64,000 nucleotides of DNA, from contig CAZTOW010000003.1 in NCBI GenBank assembly GCA_964615375.1, positions 186,001-250,000 on the forward strand, given 5' to 3'. The translations under genes and the position numbers were made by a program. Positions within the stretch are counted from its first letter, which is position 1, and each line of letters begins with the position of its first letter. The stretch is from CAZKWG01 sp964615375. GTDB taxonomy: Bacteria; Myxococcota_A; UBA796; CAZKWG01. Positions 53,839 through 63,542 of the stretch are shown in pieces. The notes beneath the pieces were generated by a model, which did no database searches, was not told the origin of the DNA, and was given only the letters and a program-made list of their open reading frames with translations.

Positions 53839-55716
53839 TCAGCCGAACCGCCTCAACAGACCGCGCGTCACGAGCTCGACGACGCGATCAGCGTTCTTCT
53901 CCTCCGTCGTGGGGTCCGAGACGCCGAGATTGAAGAGCTCGCGGTTCTCCTTCAAGGTCAAGCCGTTCTCCGGCCACCGGGGCCCGCCGATGGCGAAGGC
54001 GCGCAGCCAGGCGACAGCGTCCTCGGTCAGGAGGGGCAGGTGCTCGTAGCCCGCGGGTCGGAAGAGCTCTGGCCTCGCGCGGACCTGCGCGGCGAGATCT
54101 TCGCGCGCCGATCCGAGCTCCAGCCAGGCGGGCGACCCGGCGAGGCCAAGCAGCTCGCCGATCACGCGCGTCGCGCCGCCGAAGGCGCCGATCAGGTAGA
54201 GCGGCTGTCCGAGCGCGAGGCTGAGCACCACCTCCTCCAGGATACCGGGCATGCGTCCCGAGGAGCCCTTGACCTTCCCCCAGAGGACGACGCGCGCACG
54301 CGCGCGACAGGTGGACAGCCAGCGCATCCGGAAGAGCTGCTCGGCGCGCGCGAGCGTGAAGTCGCTCGCGTCCATCCCCGGCCCCGATGCGCCGGGCAGT
54401 CCGGGCAGCGAGGAGATCCGCACGGTCTCGACGCGCTCGCCGGGCGCAGCGTCTTCGTGGGTGGCGAAGACATGCAGTCGCGCAGGCTCCGGCGGTTGCT
54501 CCACCTTGCTCAGGCGTCGCGGGAGCGTCTGCAGCTCCTCCTTCAGCCGCGCTGTCAGACCGCTGGTCTGAGAGTGTCCGCCGTAGGCGATGGCGCCCCC
54601 ATGCGTCCAGATCTCTCTGGCCAGCCCGCGCCACACCCGGTCCCTGGCCGAAGAGCTGTCACGGTCTCCGCCGCCGCTCATGGCGATGAGCCCGCCGATG
54701 TTTCCGGGCGTCAGGGGTCCGAGGTCGGCGTGCTGGTCGAGGAGGTGGTCGCTCGGGAGGTGCTCACGCTGAAGAGGGACATCAGGAGAAGCGCCTGCAG
54801 CCGCCATCTCGAGGATCGCGTGGATCGAGCGGGCCCCGTGGCGGAAGCGGCCGACGTTCAGGAGCGCGTCGACCAGCGCCGGGTCGAGGGCCCGCATGGG
54901 CTTGCGCGGCGTCTTACAGTTCTCCTCGCCCAGGCGTGCCCGTTCGACGCGCTCGCACCCCTCCCGGATGAGGAGCGCGCGCCTCAGATCGCGCTCCTGC
55001 GTGTGGTTGGGGCCGAGCACATTGAGGTGCCCCCGCAAGCGCGAGACGAAGTCCGGGCCCTTGGCCGCGCGGAAGTCCGCGTCCTCGCGCTCTGCGAAGC
55101 TCTCCATGGTGTGCACCGTGCCGCCGGCAAAAACGTAGATGGCGCGCTTCAGCGTGCGGACCTCGCCTTTGGAGAGGAAGGTCCCATCCTGCATAGGCGC
55201 CAGCAGGAAGGAGAGCCAGCCCAGCGGTCGCCCTCTCAGGGGTGCGTCGAACTCGTCGAAGAAGACGAAGGGGACGCGCTCCATGGGGTCTTTCTTCTCT
55301 TTGCGAACCTCGACGCTCTCCGGCTCCAGGCGACACGCGAGCTCCTCAGGGGAGCCCACCTGCGTGAGGTTGATGGAGGTCGTCATCTTCCAATCCAGCG
55401 GCAGGAGCGTCGGGTGCTCGGCCTTCAGGGCCAGGTAGATCTGCTCCACGCCGAAGGACTTCCCCGCGCCGGGCTGGCCGAAGACCGCCACGCAGAGCGG
55501 TCGGGGAGGCTCGGCGAGCTTGAGATACCTGCTCATCAGCTCCTTCAAAGCGCTGAGCTGAAGGAACTCCTCCTCCGAGAAGACCCGGAGCGCCCCGAGC
55601 TTCCAGTCCTTGAGCGCGTTCTCGTCGCCGCCCGCCATCACCTTCGCGAGCGCGACCTCCCCGCTCGCGATCACCTCCTTCGCGAGCTCACGTCGCACCA
55701 TCACCTTCTTCTCCAT
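53839..55716 (-). CDS. AAA+ ATPase fused to a SLOG (LSDAT/LOG-like) domain
   Basis: A 625-residue cytosolic protein. The AAA+ part (about 70-305) has Walker A Gly-Gln-Pro-Gly-Ala-Gly-Lys-Ser (80-87), Walker B Phe-Val-Phe-Phe-Asp-Glu-Phe-Asp (150-157), and Arg-Phe-Arg-His-Gly-Ala-Arg-Ser at 290-297, a likely sensor helix. From about 338 to 530 a SLOG-type Rossmann domain follows: Gly-Gly-Ala-Ile-Ala-Tyr-Gly-Gly-His at 373-381, Val-Val-Leu-Trp-Gly-Lys, then Gly-Arg-Met-Pro-Gly-Ile-Leu-Glu-Glu at 487-495 and Gly-Ala-Phe-Gly-Gly-Ala-Thr-Arg at 510-517. SLOG domains bind nucleotide or NAD-derived ligands and appear in conflict systems. It lies 13 nt after the efflux operon. A GGGGGAG site precedes the ATG. 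Confidence 0.72.
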   Translation of the reverse strand: MEKKVMVRRELAKEVIASGEVALAKVMAGGDENALKDWKLGALRVFSEEEFLQLSALKELMSRYLKLAEPPRPLCVAVFGQPGAGKSFGVEQIYLALKAEHPTLLPLDWKMTTSINLTQVGSPEELACRLEPESVEVRKEKKDPMERVPFVFFDEFDAPLRGRPLGWLSFLLAPMQDGTFLSKGEVRTLKRAIYVFAGGTVHTMESFAEREDADFRAAKGPDFVSRLRGHLNVLGPNHTQERDLRRALLIREGCERVERARLGEENCKTPRKPMRALDPALVDALLNVGRFRHGARSIHAILEMAAAGASPDVPLQREHLPSDHLLDQHADLGPLTPGNIGGLIAMSGGGDRDSSSARDRVWRGLAREIWTHGGAIAYGGHSQTSGLTARLKEELQTLPRRLSKVEQPPEPARLHVFATHEDAAPGERVETVRISSLPGLPGASGPGMDASDFTLARAEQLFRMRWLSTCRARARVVLWGKVKGSSGRMPGILEEVVLSLALGQPLYLIGAFGGATRVIGELLGLAGSPAWLELGSAREDLAAQVRARPELFRPAGYEHLPLLTEDAVAWLRAFAIGGPRWPENGLTLKENRELFNLGVSDPTTEEKNADRVVELVTRGLLRRFG

Positions 55717-55729
55717 CGCTCCCCCAAGT

Positions 55730-57154
55730 TCAGAGACTCCCCTTCAACCGCTCCAGCTCCACGATCGCCATCGCGTAGTCCGCCCGCGCGCTCTCCAGGG
55801 TCGCGCGGGCCGCCTCCAGCCCCTGAATCGCCTCCAGCACGTCCTTCTGCACCGCGCGGCCGACCTCCTGGAGGGCGCGCTCGGCGGCCAGTGTCTGCTC
55901 GGCGAGGGCGAGGTTGGCGCTGGCGAGGCCGAGCTTCGCGCGGGCGGTCTCGATGGCGCGGGCGCTCGCGCGGACGCTGGCGGAGAGCGCGCGGGCGTAG
56001 CTCTCGCGGTCCAGGCGGGCGCTGGTCGCGCTGGCCTGGCTGGCCAGGAGGGATCCGCGGTCCACCTTGTTGCCCAGCGGCACCGACACCGTCAGCCCCA
56101 CGCCCCACTCGGGCAGGGCGGCGCTGGTCAGCTCGCCCACGGCCTCCGAGAACGTGGCCTCGTAGCCGTTGAGCGCGTAGCTGCCGCTCGCGTAGAGCTC
56201 GGGCAGGCGGGCGTGGCGGGCGTTGGTGAGATCCTCGCCGGCCTGGGCCTCGGCGAGGGCGAGGGCGGCCAGGGTGGGGTTGTTCTCCAGGGCGGTGCGG
56301 ACCAGCGCGTCCTCGTCGAGGGCGACGGGCGCGGGATCGGCGGGGTCGCTGGCCAGCGCGACGTCCTGGCCCGGCTCCTCGCCCAGCAGCACGAGAAGGC
56401 TGTCGGCGGCGGCGCGCTCCGCGTTGCGGGCGCTGACCAGATCGCTCTCCGCCTGCACGACCAGGGCGTCCACCCGGAGCTGCTCGACCTGCGCCAGCGC
56501 CCCGGCCTCCACCCGCGCCCGCACCACGCGCTGCTCCTCGCGGGCCACGTCCAGGCTCTGGTTCAGCACCCCCACCTGCCGGCGCGCGGCCCACAGGGTC
56601 CAGTAGGCGCCCGCGGTGTCGGCCAGGGTCTGCTGGCGGGTGGCCTCCAGGCTGGCCTCGGCGGCGTCCCGGCTCTGGCGGGCCTGCCGCACGCCCTGGA
56701 GGTTGTAGGACATCCGCCAGCCCTGCAGCAGGGCCTGGCTCACCGAGGCCTCCAGCCGCGTGGAGACCTGACCGTCCTCCAGCTCGCTGTCGAAGGTGTC
56801 GATCACGTACTTGAAGTTGCTCTTGTCGTGCGACCAGCCCAGCCCCAGCGTCGTGCCGGTGGGCGCCAGCCAGGACAGCGTGGCCGAGTCGTATTGGACG
56901 CGCGTCTCGGCCGAATATTCACCGAATTGCGCCGTGCCCTCGCTGGTGGACGAGCGCAGCCCCAGCGAGCCGTCCAGCGTGGGCTCGAAGACCCCGCGGG
57001 CGGCCAGCAGCGCGCCCTCCGCCGCGTCCAGGTCCAGGCCCGCCCCGGCCAGGTCGGGGTTCGCGTGAAGCGCGCGGTCCAGCGCGTCGGCGTAGGAGAG
57101 CGTGAGCCCCTGGGCCTGCGCGGCCTGCACGAGCGTGAGCAGCACTGTAGTCAT
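55730..57154 (-). CDS. TolC-family outer-membrane efflux channel
   Basis: A 474-residue outer-membrane protein with a short signal peptide (about 1-14). The two long alpha-helical repeats and four beta segments of the TolC/OMF family are visible: Leu-Ser-Tyr-Ala-Asp-Ala-Leu-Asp-Arg-Ala-Leu near the start, and the duplicated Ala-Arg-Gln-Ser/Ala-Arg-Glu-Glu coiled coils with Asn-Pro-x-Leu-Ala segments. It completes the tripartite pump encoded upstream; its ATG overlaps the second RND permease stop by 4 nt. Confidence 0.9.
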   Translation of the reverse strand: MTTVLLTLVQAAQAQGLTLSYADALDRALHANPDLAGAGLDLDAAEGALLAARGVFEPTLDGSLGLRSSTSEGTAQFGEYSAETRVQYDSATLSWLAPTGTTLGLGWSHDKSNFKYVIDTFDSELEDGQVSTRLEASVSQALLQGWRMSYNLQGVRQARQSRDAAEASLEATRQQTLADTAGAYWTLWAARRQVGVLNQSLDVAREEQRVVRARVEAGALAQVEQLRVDALVVQAESDLVSARNAERAAADSLLVLLGEEPGQDVALASDPADPAPVALDEDALVRTALENNPTLAALALAEAQAGEDLTNARHARLPELYASGSYALNGYEATFSEAVGELTSAALPEWGVGLTVSVPLGNKVDRGSLLASQASATSARLDRESYARALSASVRASARAIETARAKLGLASANLALAEQTLAAERALQEVGRAVQKDVLEAIQGLEAARATLESARADYAMAIVELERLKGSL

Positions 57155-60100
57155 CCGACGCTCCCGACGTCACCGCGCCCTTGGCCCGCCACCCAGGCGA
57201 GCCAGCGACGGCCGCTGTCCCGCATATCGTCCAGGACGGCGTACAGGTAGGGAAGGAAGAAGAGCGTGAGCAGCGTGCCGGCGACCATCCCCCCCGCGAC
57301 CACCCGCCCGAGCGGCGCGTAGGGGATGCCCACCAGGCTCTCGCTGCCCATCGCCATGGGCAGGATGCCCACGATGGTCGTCAGCGCCGTCATCAGGATG
57401 GGCCGCAGCCGGCGCCCGCCCGCCTCCACCAGGGCCTCCGTGCGGGAGAGCCCCTGGTGCCGGCGCTGCGTGACCTGGTCGAGCAGCACGATGCCGTTGT
57501 TCACCACCACGCCCACCAGCACGATGAGCCCGATGCTGCCCATGACGTCCAGCGGCGTCCCCGTCAGGTGCAGGGTCCAGAAGACCCCGCACAGCGCCAT
57601 GGGGATGGTGGTGAGGATGGCCAGCGGCAGGAGGAAGCTCTCGAAGAGCACCCCCATGATCACGAAGACGAAGACGACGCTGAGCCCCATCGCCAGGAGC
57701 AGTGCCTCGTCGTCCACCTCCCGATCACGATCGCGGAAACCCCAGTCCCAGCCGTAGCCCTGCGGCAGCGCGAGCCCCTCCATCAGCGCCCCCACCGCCG
57801 CCCGCACCTCGCCCTGGTCGGCCTTGGGGTCCAGCTCCACGGTCATCGGCCAGGCCGTCACCCGCGCCTCGCGGCGGATCCCGGCCATGCCCGGCCCGAT
57901 CTCCGGCCGCACCACCGAGCGCAGCGGGGTGAGCCCGCCCGCCCCCAGGCCCACCGGCAGGTCCAGCAGCGCGCCGAGCTCGGTGTGCTCCGCCTCGCGC
58001 AGCGCCGCCTTGACCTCGATCTCCCGCTCCTCGCCCACCAGGGGGGAGAGCGGCGCGCCGCGGAGCGCGAAGCCCACCGTCTGCCCGACGCGCGTGGCGT
58101 CCAGCCCGCTCTTCGAGGCCGCCTCGCGATCCACCCGCAGTCGCACCTCCTGCGCCCCGCCGCTCTCCACGTCGGCGTGGACGGCCAGCACCCCCGGGAC
58201 CGTCCCCAGGCGCCGCCGCACCTCCTCGCCCAGCCCGCGCAGGGTCTCGGTGTCCTCGCCGCGCAGGGCGAGGCCGATGGTGCTGCTCTCGTCGGAGCCC
58301 TCCGAGCGCCCCACCGTGATCTCCACGCCCGGGATGTCCGGCAGCTTCTCCTTGGCGTCCTCCAGCACCTCCTCGCGAGCCAGGGCGCCCTCCGGCGGCT
58401 CCTCGGAGAGGGTGACCCAGGTTCGCCCACGGGACGAGCTCTCGCCGACCCGGCTGCGGTGGACCTTGACCCCCCAACGATCCCGGTTCTCGTCCACGAA
58501 GTCCTCGACCTGCTCGACGATCGCCAGCTTCTCGTCGGCGCTCATCGTGCTGGGGAGGGTGTAGCGCAGGACGAAGTCGTTGAGGTTGCCCTCGGCCTGG
58601 TCCTCGCAGCTCACGCCCCGGGCGGGGATGACCATCGTGAGCATCAGGAGCGCGAACACGCCGAAGCCCGCGTCCGAGCGCCGCGCCAGCACCCAGCTCA
58701 GGCTGCGCTCGTAGGCGCGCGTCAGCCGGCGGCTCCAGCCCGGCTCCTCGGCCAGCCCGCCCTCCCGCACCAGGGTCGTGGTGAGCGGGGTGAAGACGAG
58801 CGCCACGAGCAGGCTCGCCAGCAGGGCGAAGACCACCGGCAGCCCCAGCGCGCCCATGAAGAAGGAGAGCATGGCGTCGCCCGACATCAGGATGACGGGC
58901 AGGAAGACCACGACGGAGGTGAGCGTGGACAGGGTGATGGCCAGCCCGATCTCCACGGTGCCGTCGATGGCGGCCTGGCCCGCGGGCTCCCCCTGCTGGC
59001 GGCGCAGGTAGATGCTCTCGACGACGACGATGGCGTTGTCCACCACCATGCCCACCGAGAGCATCAGGCCCATCAGCGAGATGATGTTCAGGGATCCGCC
59101 CGTGAAGTACAGCACCGTGACCGTCAGCAGCGTGGAGAAGGGGATGCAGGCGGCGATCAGCGCGGTCAGGCGCGCGCTGCGCAGGAAGATCATCAGGATG
59201 AGCACCGCGAACAGCCCGCCCTGCAGCGCGCTGTCGAAGACGGCGTCCAGCGCGTCCCGGATGAGATCGCCCTGGCTGAAGAACGTGTAGAAGGTCGCAC
59301 CCTGGAGTCGCGGGTCCGCCTCCAGCTCGCGGAAGGCGGCGTCCACCGCCTCCGCCGTCTGCACCGTGTTGGCCCCGGACTCCTTGTAGACGGCCAGGGC
59401 CGATCCGGCCTCGCCGTTGATGTGGTTGATCTCCCGGATCTCGTAGGGCGCCAGCCGGACGTCAGCGACGTGGCCCAGCCGCACGCCCTCGCCCACCGGC
59501 AGGGCCCGCAGCTCCTCGGGGCCGCTCCAGCGGGCGAGGCTGCGCACGTAGACCACCCGACCGCGGTCGGTGATCCGGCCGCTGGCGAGCTGAAAATTGT
59601 CCGCCCCCAGCTGGCGCAGCAGCCCGTAGATGGAGATCCGGTCGCGCACCAGCTCCTGCTGGTCCAGGTCGATGGACACCCGGCTCGGGCTCTCGCCCCA
59701 GCTCTCCACCTTGCCCACGCCCGGCACCCGCTCGATGCGCTTCTGGATGACCTGGCTGAGCGTGTAGTAGGGGTCCTCCAGCGTGCGCGGCAGGGAGACG
59801 CCCGCCCAGACGATGGGCTCATCGGAGGGGTTCCAGCGCCAGATCCAGTAGCGGTCCACGTCGGCGGGCAGCTCCGCCAGGGATCGTTCCATGCGGTCCA
59901 CGACGTCGTTGTAGGCGGCGTCCATGTCCACGTCGCGGCTGAACTCGAGGTCGAACCAGGCCCCGCCCGCGTCCGACTCGCTGCCCATGGACTTGAGGCC
60001 GCCCAGCGTGCCGAGCTGCTCCTCCACCGGTCGCGTGATCTGGGCCTCGGTCTCCTGGGGCGTGGCGTTGCTGTAGCTCACGCCCACCCAGAGGTTGGGC

Positions 60101-60234
60101 AGCACGAAGCCCTCGGGCATGGCCTGGAGCGGGATGCGCGCCCAGGCGATGGCCCCCAGCACGCACAGGGCCAGGAAGCCCATCAGCACCGTGACCGGCC
60201 GGGTGACGGAGAAGCGGACCAGGAGCGCGATCAC
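57151..60234 (-). CDS. RND-family efflux permease (second of two)
   Basis: A 1,027-residue inner-membrane proton antiporter with twelve transmembrane helices and two large periplasmic loops. It starts with the family N-terminal helix containing Arg-Pro-Val-Thr-Val. Helix 4 carries Gly-Met-Val-Val-Asp-Asn-Ala-Ile-Val-Val-Val-Glu, with one Asp of the proton-relay pair of AcrB replaced by Asn; this Asp-Asn version is common in several RND branches. Periplasmic segments Arg-Glu-Ala-Arg-Val and others are normal. It overlaps the first permease by 4 nt, suggesting an MdtBC-like heteromer or two pumps sharing a channel. Confidence 0.93.
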   Translation of the reverse strand: MIALLVRFSVTRPVTVLMGFLALCVLGAIAWARIPLQAMPEGFVLPNLWVGVSYSNATPQETEAQITRPVEEQLGTLGGLKSMGSESDAGGAWFDLEFSRDVDMDAAYNDVVDRMERSLAELPADVDRYWIWRWNPSDEPIVWAGVSLPRTLEDPYYTLSQVIQKRIERVPGVGKVESWGESPSRVSIDLDQQELVRDRISIYGLLRQLGADNFQLASGRITDRGRVVYVRSLARWSGPEELRALPVGEGVRLGHVADVRLAPYEIREINHINGEAGSALAVYKESGANTVQTAEAVDAAFRELEADPRLQGATFYTFFSQGDLIRDALDAVFDSALQGGLFAVLILMIFLRSARLTALIAACIPFSTLLTVTVLYFTGGSLNIISLMGLMLSVGMVVDNAIVVVESIYLRRQQGEPAGQAAIDGTVEIGLAITLSTLTSVVVFLPVILMSGDAMLSFFMGALGLPVVFALLASLLVALVFTPLTTTLVREGGLAEEPGWSRRLTRAYERSLSWVLARRSDAGFGVFALLMLTMVIPARGVSCEDQAEGNLNDFVLRYTLPSTMSADEKLAIVEQVEDFVDENRDRWGVKVHRSRVGESSSRGRTWVTLSEEPPEGALAREEVLEDAKEKLPDIPGVEITVGRSEGSDESSTIGLALRGEDTETLRGLGEEVRRRLGTVPGVLAVHADVESGGAQEVRLRVDREAASKSGLDATRVGQTVGFALRGAPLSPLVGEEREIEVKAALREAEHTELGALLDLPVGLGAGGLTPLRSVVRPEIGPGMAGIRREARVTAWPMTVELDPKADQGEVRAAVGALMEGLALPQGYGWDWGFRDRDREVDDEALLLAMGLSVVFVFVIMGVLFESFLLPLAILTTIPMALCGVFWTLHLTGTPLDVMGSIGLIVLVGVVVNNGIVLLDQVTQRRHQGLSRTEALVEAGGRRLRPILMTALTTIVGILPMAMGSESLVGIPYAPLGRVVAGGMVAGTLLTLFFLPYLYAVLDDMRDSGRRWLAWVAGQGRGDVGSVG

Positions 60235-63200
60235 GGGGTCGCCTCCTGCCGGGCCCGCTCCTGCCGGGCCGTCACGCGCTCATAGACCACGGGGATCACG
60301 AAGAGGGTCAGGAAGGTCGAGCTGGTGAGCCCGCCCATGATGGTGAGCGCGAGCGGCTGCTGGATCTCCGAGCCGTCCCCCAGCCCCAGCGCCAGCGGGA
60401 CCACGCCGATGATCGTGGTCAGCGCCGTGATCAGGATGGGGCGCAGGCGCAGGCTGGCCGCCTGCTCGATGGCCTCGATCCGCGGCACGCCCTCCTCGCG
60501 CAGGCGGTTGACGCAGTCCACCAGCACGATGCCGTTGTTCACCACCACCCCCGCCAGCACGATGGCGCCGATCAGCACGACCACGCTGACCGGCGTGCCG
60601 GTGACCCACAGCAGCGGGGTGACGCCCAGCACGGCCAGCGGGAGCGTGAGCAGCAGCACGAGGGGCTGGATGACGCTCTCGAAGGTGGCGGCCATGACCA
60701 CGTAGACCAGGAAGGTGGCCAGCAGCAGCGCGAAGCCGAGGCTCTGGAGGCTGCGGCGCATCTCCAGGTCCTGCCCGGCGATCTCCCAGTCCGCGCCCAG
60801 GTCCACCTCCGACAGCGCCCGCCGCGCGGCCTCCGCCTGCGCCGAGAGCGCCAGGCCCGAGGTCTCCGCGGAGACCACCACCGCCCGCCGCTGGTCGATG
60901 CGCCGCACCTCGCTGGGGCCCACGCCCTCCTCGAAGCTCGCCACCGCCGACAGCGGGATGACGGGGTTCACGGCCGGGTTGATGTTGATGCGCCCCAGGT
61001 CGCCCAGCGCGCGCCGGTCGTCCTCGGAGAGCCGCACCACCAGGTCCACCCGGCCCTCGCCGCGCGAGACCCGGCTGGCCCGCTGCCCCTGAAGCCGCGC
61101 CCGCACCCGCTCCGCCGCGTCGCCCGTGGTGAGCCCGAAGCGCTGCAGCAGGTCGCGGTCGTAGCGCACCCGCACCTCCGGGTAGCCGGGCACCAGCGAG
61201 GAGCGCAGGTCGCGGAGCCCGGGCAGGGGCGAGAGCGCGGCCACGGCGCGGGCGCTGGCCTCGCGCAGCGTGTCCAGGTCCTGGGCGTAGATCACCAGCT
61301 CCAGCGGGGTCTGGAAGGAGAACAGGTTGGGCCGGGAGATCCGGGCCTCCATCCCCTCCTCGGCCAGCGGGGCCAGGGCCGCGCGCGCCTGCTCGGTCAC
61401 CCGCCGCTCCAGCGCCTCCGGGTCGCCCCCGGCCTCGAGCTGCACCGAGAGCCGCGCCGTGTGCTCGCCCGCGTCCGGTCGGCTGTCCACGCGGCGCTCC
61501 GTGCCCACCGTGGCGTGGACCGAGCGTACGCCCTCGATCTCGCGGAGGCGGGAGACCGCCTCGTCGCTCATGGTGATCGTGCGCCCCAGCGGGGTGCCCA
61601 CGGGCAGGGAGAGGTCCACCGTGAAGCGGCTCTGGTGCAGCTCGGGGATCAGCGCCTGCCCGAGCCCCAGCCCCAGCAGGACCGAGAGCGCGACGGCGAG
61701 GGTGACGCCCGAGAGCAGGCGACCCGGGCGCCGCAGCGCGGCCGAGAGCAGGCGGCTGTAGCCCTCCGCGCGGCGCGCGTACCAGGTGTTGAAGTGCATG
61801 GCGGCCAGATCGGCCACCCTCCCCACGGGGCGCCAGAGCAGGCGCAGCAGCCCGAGCAGCCCGCGCACCACCACCGCGCTGAGCGCCGAGAGCAGGAGGC
61901 CCCACAGATCGGCGGTGAAGGCCAGCACGAAGCGCATCAGGGCGTAGAGGCGGTTGATCCGCCGCCGCCAGCCCTCCCCCTGGGCCCAGGCGGCGCGCAA
62001 CTCCGCGACGCTTGCGAATTTCCCACCCGTCGAAATATCCTGGATCCGCCCGCGCTCCTCCTCCACCTTCGGGTCCCGGGCGGCCAGCACGGGCACGAAG
62101 AGCAGGGCGACGACGAGGCTCGCGCTGATGGAGAAGACCACGGCCAGGCTCAGGTCTCCGAAGACCTGACCCGCCACGCCCTCGACGAAGGCGATGGGCA
62201 GGAAGACGCCCACGGTGGTCAGCGTGCTGGCCGCCACCGCCGCGGCGACCTCGCGGGTGCCGCGCTCGGCGGCCTCCAGGCGGCTCATGCCCCGGTCCAC
62301 GTAGACCTGGATGGACTCCAGCACGACGATGGAGTTGTCCACGATCATGCCGACGCCCAGCGCCAGCCCGCCCAGGCTCATGAGGTTCAGGCTGACCCCG
62401 CCCATGTAGAGCGGGGCGAAGGTCAGCACGAGGCTGAGCGGGATGGAGGCGCTGATGATCAGCGTCGCCCGCCAGTTCCGCAGGAAGAGCCAGATGACGG
62501 CCACGCTCAGCAGCGCGCCCTGCCAGAGGGCGCCGCCCAGGTTGTCCAGCGCGCTCTCGATGAACGCGCTCTGGTCGTCCAGCACGGTGAGCTTCACGCC
62601 CGGGGGGGCCTCCAGGCGCTCCTTGAGCGCGCGGGCCACGCGCACGATGTTGGCGTCGGCGGTCTTCATGACCTCCAGCTCCACCGCGATCTGCCCATCC
62701 AGCGCGCTCTGAACCTCGCGATCCTCGTGGCCGTCCACCACGCGGGCCACCTCGCGCACCGGCACGCGCACGCCGTCGGCGCGCACGATGGCCAGGTCGG
62801 CGATCTCCTCGAGCGAGCGCACCTCGCCGAGCGTGCGGACCAGGTACTCCTGCTGGCCCTGGAAGATGGAGCCGCCGGGCAGGTTGACGTTCTCCGCGCC
62901 CAGCACGCTGACGAGCTGGTCGAGCGTGACCCCGCGGGCCGCCAGCCAGTCCTCGCGCGCCTCCACGCGCACCTGACGGGTGAGCCCGCCGCGCACGCGC
63001 ACGGCCGCGACGCCGTCCATGGCCTCCAGGCGGCGCTTGAGCTCGGTCTCGGCGACGCGGCGCAGCTCGAGCTCGGCCTCGTCTCCGCGCGGGGCGTCGG
63101 GGCTCTCGGGATCCCAGGAGAGCGCGATGCGCAGGATGGGGTCCAGGCTGGGGTCGTAGCGCAGGATGAGGGGGCGCTCGGCGTCGTCGGGCAGAAAGGT

Positions 63201-63542
63201 GGTCTGGAGGCGCTCGCGGATGTCCTGGCTGGCGCGGTCCAGGCTCACGCCCCAGCCGAGCTGGAGCACGACGTCGGCCACGCCCGCGCGGGAGCGGCTC
63301 TCGATGCGCACCAGGCCCTCGGTGGTGGCCAGGGCCTCCTCCACCGGGCGCGCGACCTGGGCCTCCACCTCCTCGGGGGCGGCGCCGGGCAGCTCGGTGC
63401 GCACGGTGATGGTCGGGTAGCTGAGGTCCGGCATCAGCGTGAGCGGCAGGCGCCGGTAGCTGACCATCCCGAAGACCGCGGCCGCGATGGCCAGCATGAT
63501 CACGGTGACGGGGCGGCGGACGAGGGCGGCGTAAAAGCTCAC
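60231..63542 (-). CDS. RND-family efflux permease (first of two)
   Basis: A 1,103-residue RND permease with the same plan as its neighbour: Arg-Arg-Pro-Val-Thr-Val start and Gly-Met-Ile-Val-Asp-Asn-Ser-Ile-Val-Val-Leu-Glu in helix 4. An insertion of about 60-80 residues between the two halves contains a charged segment and extra hydrophobic helices, making it longer than most members. It overlaps the membrane-fusion gene (63539-63542) and the second permease (60231-60234) by 4 nt each. Confidence 0.93.
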   Translation of the reverse strand: MSFYAALVRRPVTVIMLAIAAAVFGMVSYRRLPLTLMPDLSYPTITVRTELPGAAPEEVEAQVARPVEEALATTEGLVRIESRSRAGVADVVLQLGWGVSLDRASQDIRERLQTTFLPDDAERPLILRYDPSLDPILRIALSWDPESPDAPRGDEAELELRRVAETELKRRLEAMDGVAAVRVRGGLTRQVRVEAREDWLAARGVTLDQLVSVLGAENVNLPGGSIFQGQQEYLVRTLGEVRSLEEIADLAIVRADGVRVPVREVARVVDGHEDREVQSALDGQIAVELEVMKTADANIVRVARALKERLEAPPGVKLTVLDDQSAFIESALDNLGGALWQGALLSVAVIWLFLRNWRATLIISASIPLSLVLTFAPLYMGGVSLNLMSLGGLALGVGMIVDNSIVVLESIQVYVDRGMSRLEAAERGTREVAAAVAASTLTTVGVFLPIAFVEGVAGQVFGDLSLAVVFSISASLVVALLFVPVLAARDPKVEEERGRIQDISTGGKFASVAELRAAWAQGEGWRRRINRLYALMRFVLAFTADLWGLLLSALSAVVVRGLLGLLRLLWRPVGRVADLAAMHFNTWYARRAEGYSRLLSAALRRPGRLLSGVTLAVALSVLLGLGLGQALIPELHQSRFTVDLSLPVGTPLGRTITMSDEAVSRLREIEGVRSVHATVGTERRVDSRPDAGEHTARLSVQLEAGGDPEALERRVTEQARAALAPLAEEGMEARISRPNLFSFQTPLELVIYAQDLDTLREASARAVAALSPLPGLRDLRSSLVPGYPEVRVRYDRDLLQRFGLTTGDAAERVRARLQGQRASRVSRGEGRVDLVVRLSEDDRRALGDLGRININPAVNPVIPLSAVASFEEGVGPSEVRRIDQRRAVVVSAETSGLALSAQAEAARRALSEVDLGADWEIAGQDLEMRRSLQSLGFALLLATFLVYVVMAATFESVIQPLVLLLTLPLAVLGVTPLLWVTGTPVSVVVLIGAIVLAGVVVNNGIVLVDCVNRLREEGVPRIEAIEQAASLRLRPILITALTTIIGVVPLALGLGDGSEIQQPLALTIMGGLTSSTFLTLFVIPVVYERVTARQERARQEATP

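Noticed and set aside
57181..60285. A very long open frame on the plus strand antisense to the second RND permease
   Set aside because: Its translation is His/Gln/Arg/Gly-rich without family motifs; in GC-rich DNA the frame antisense to a real gene stays open easily. The RND permease on the minus strand has clear motifs.
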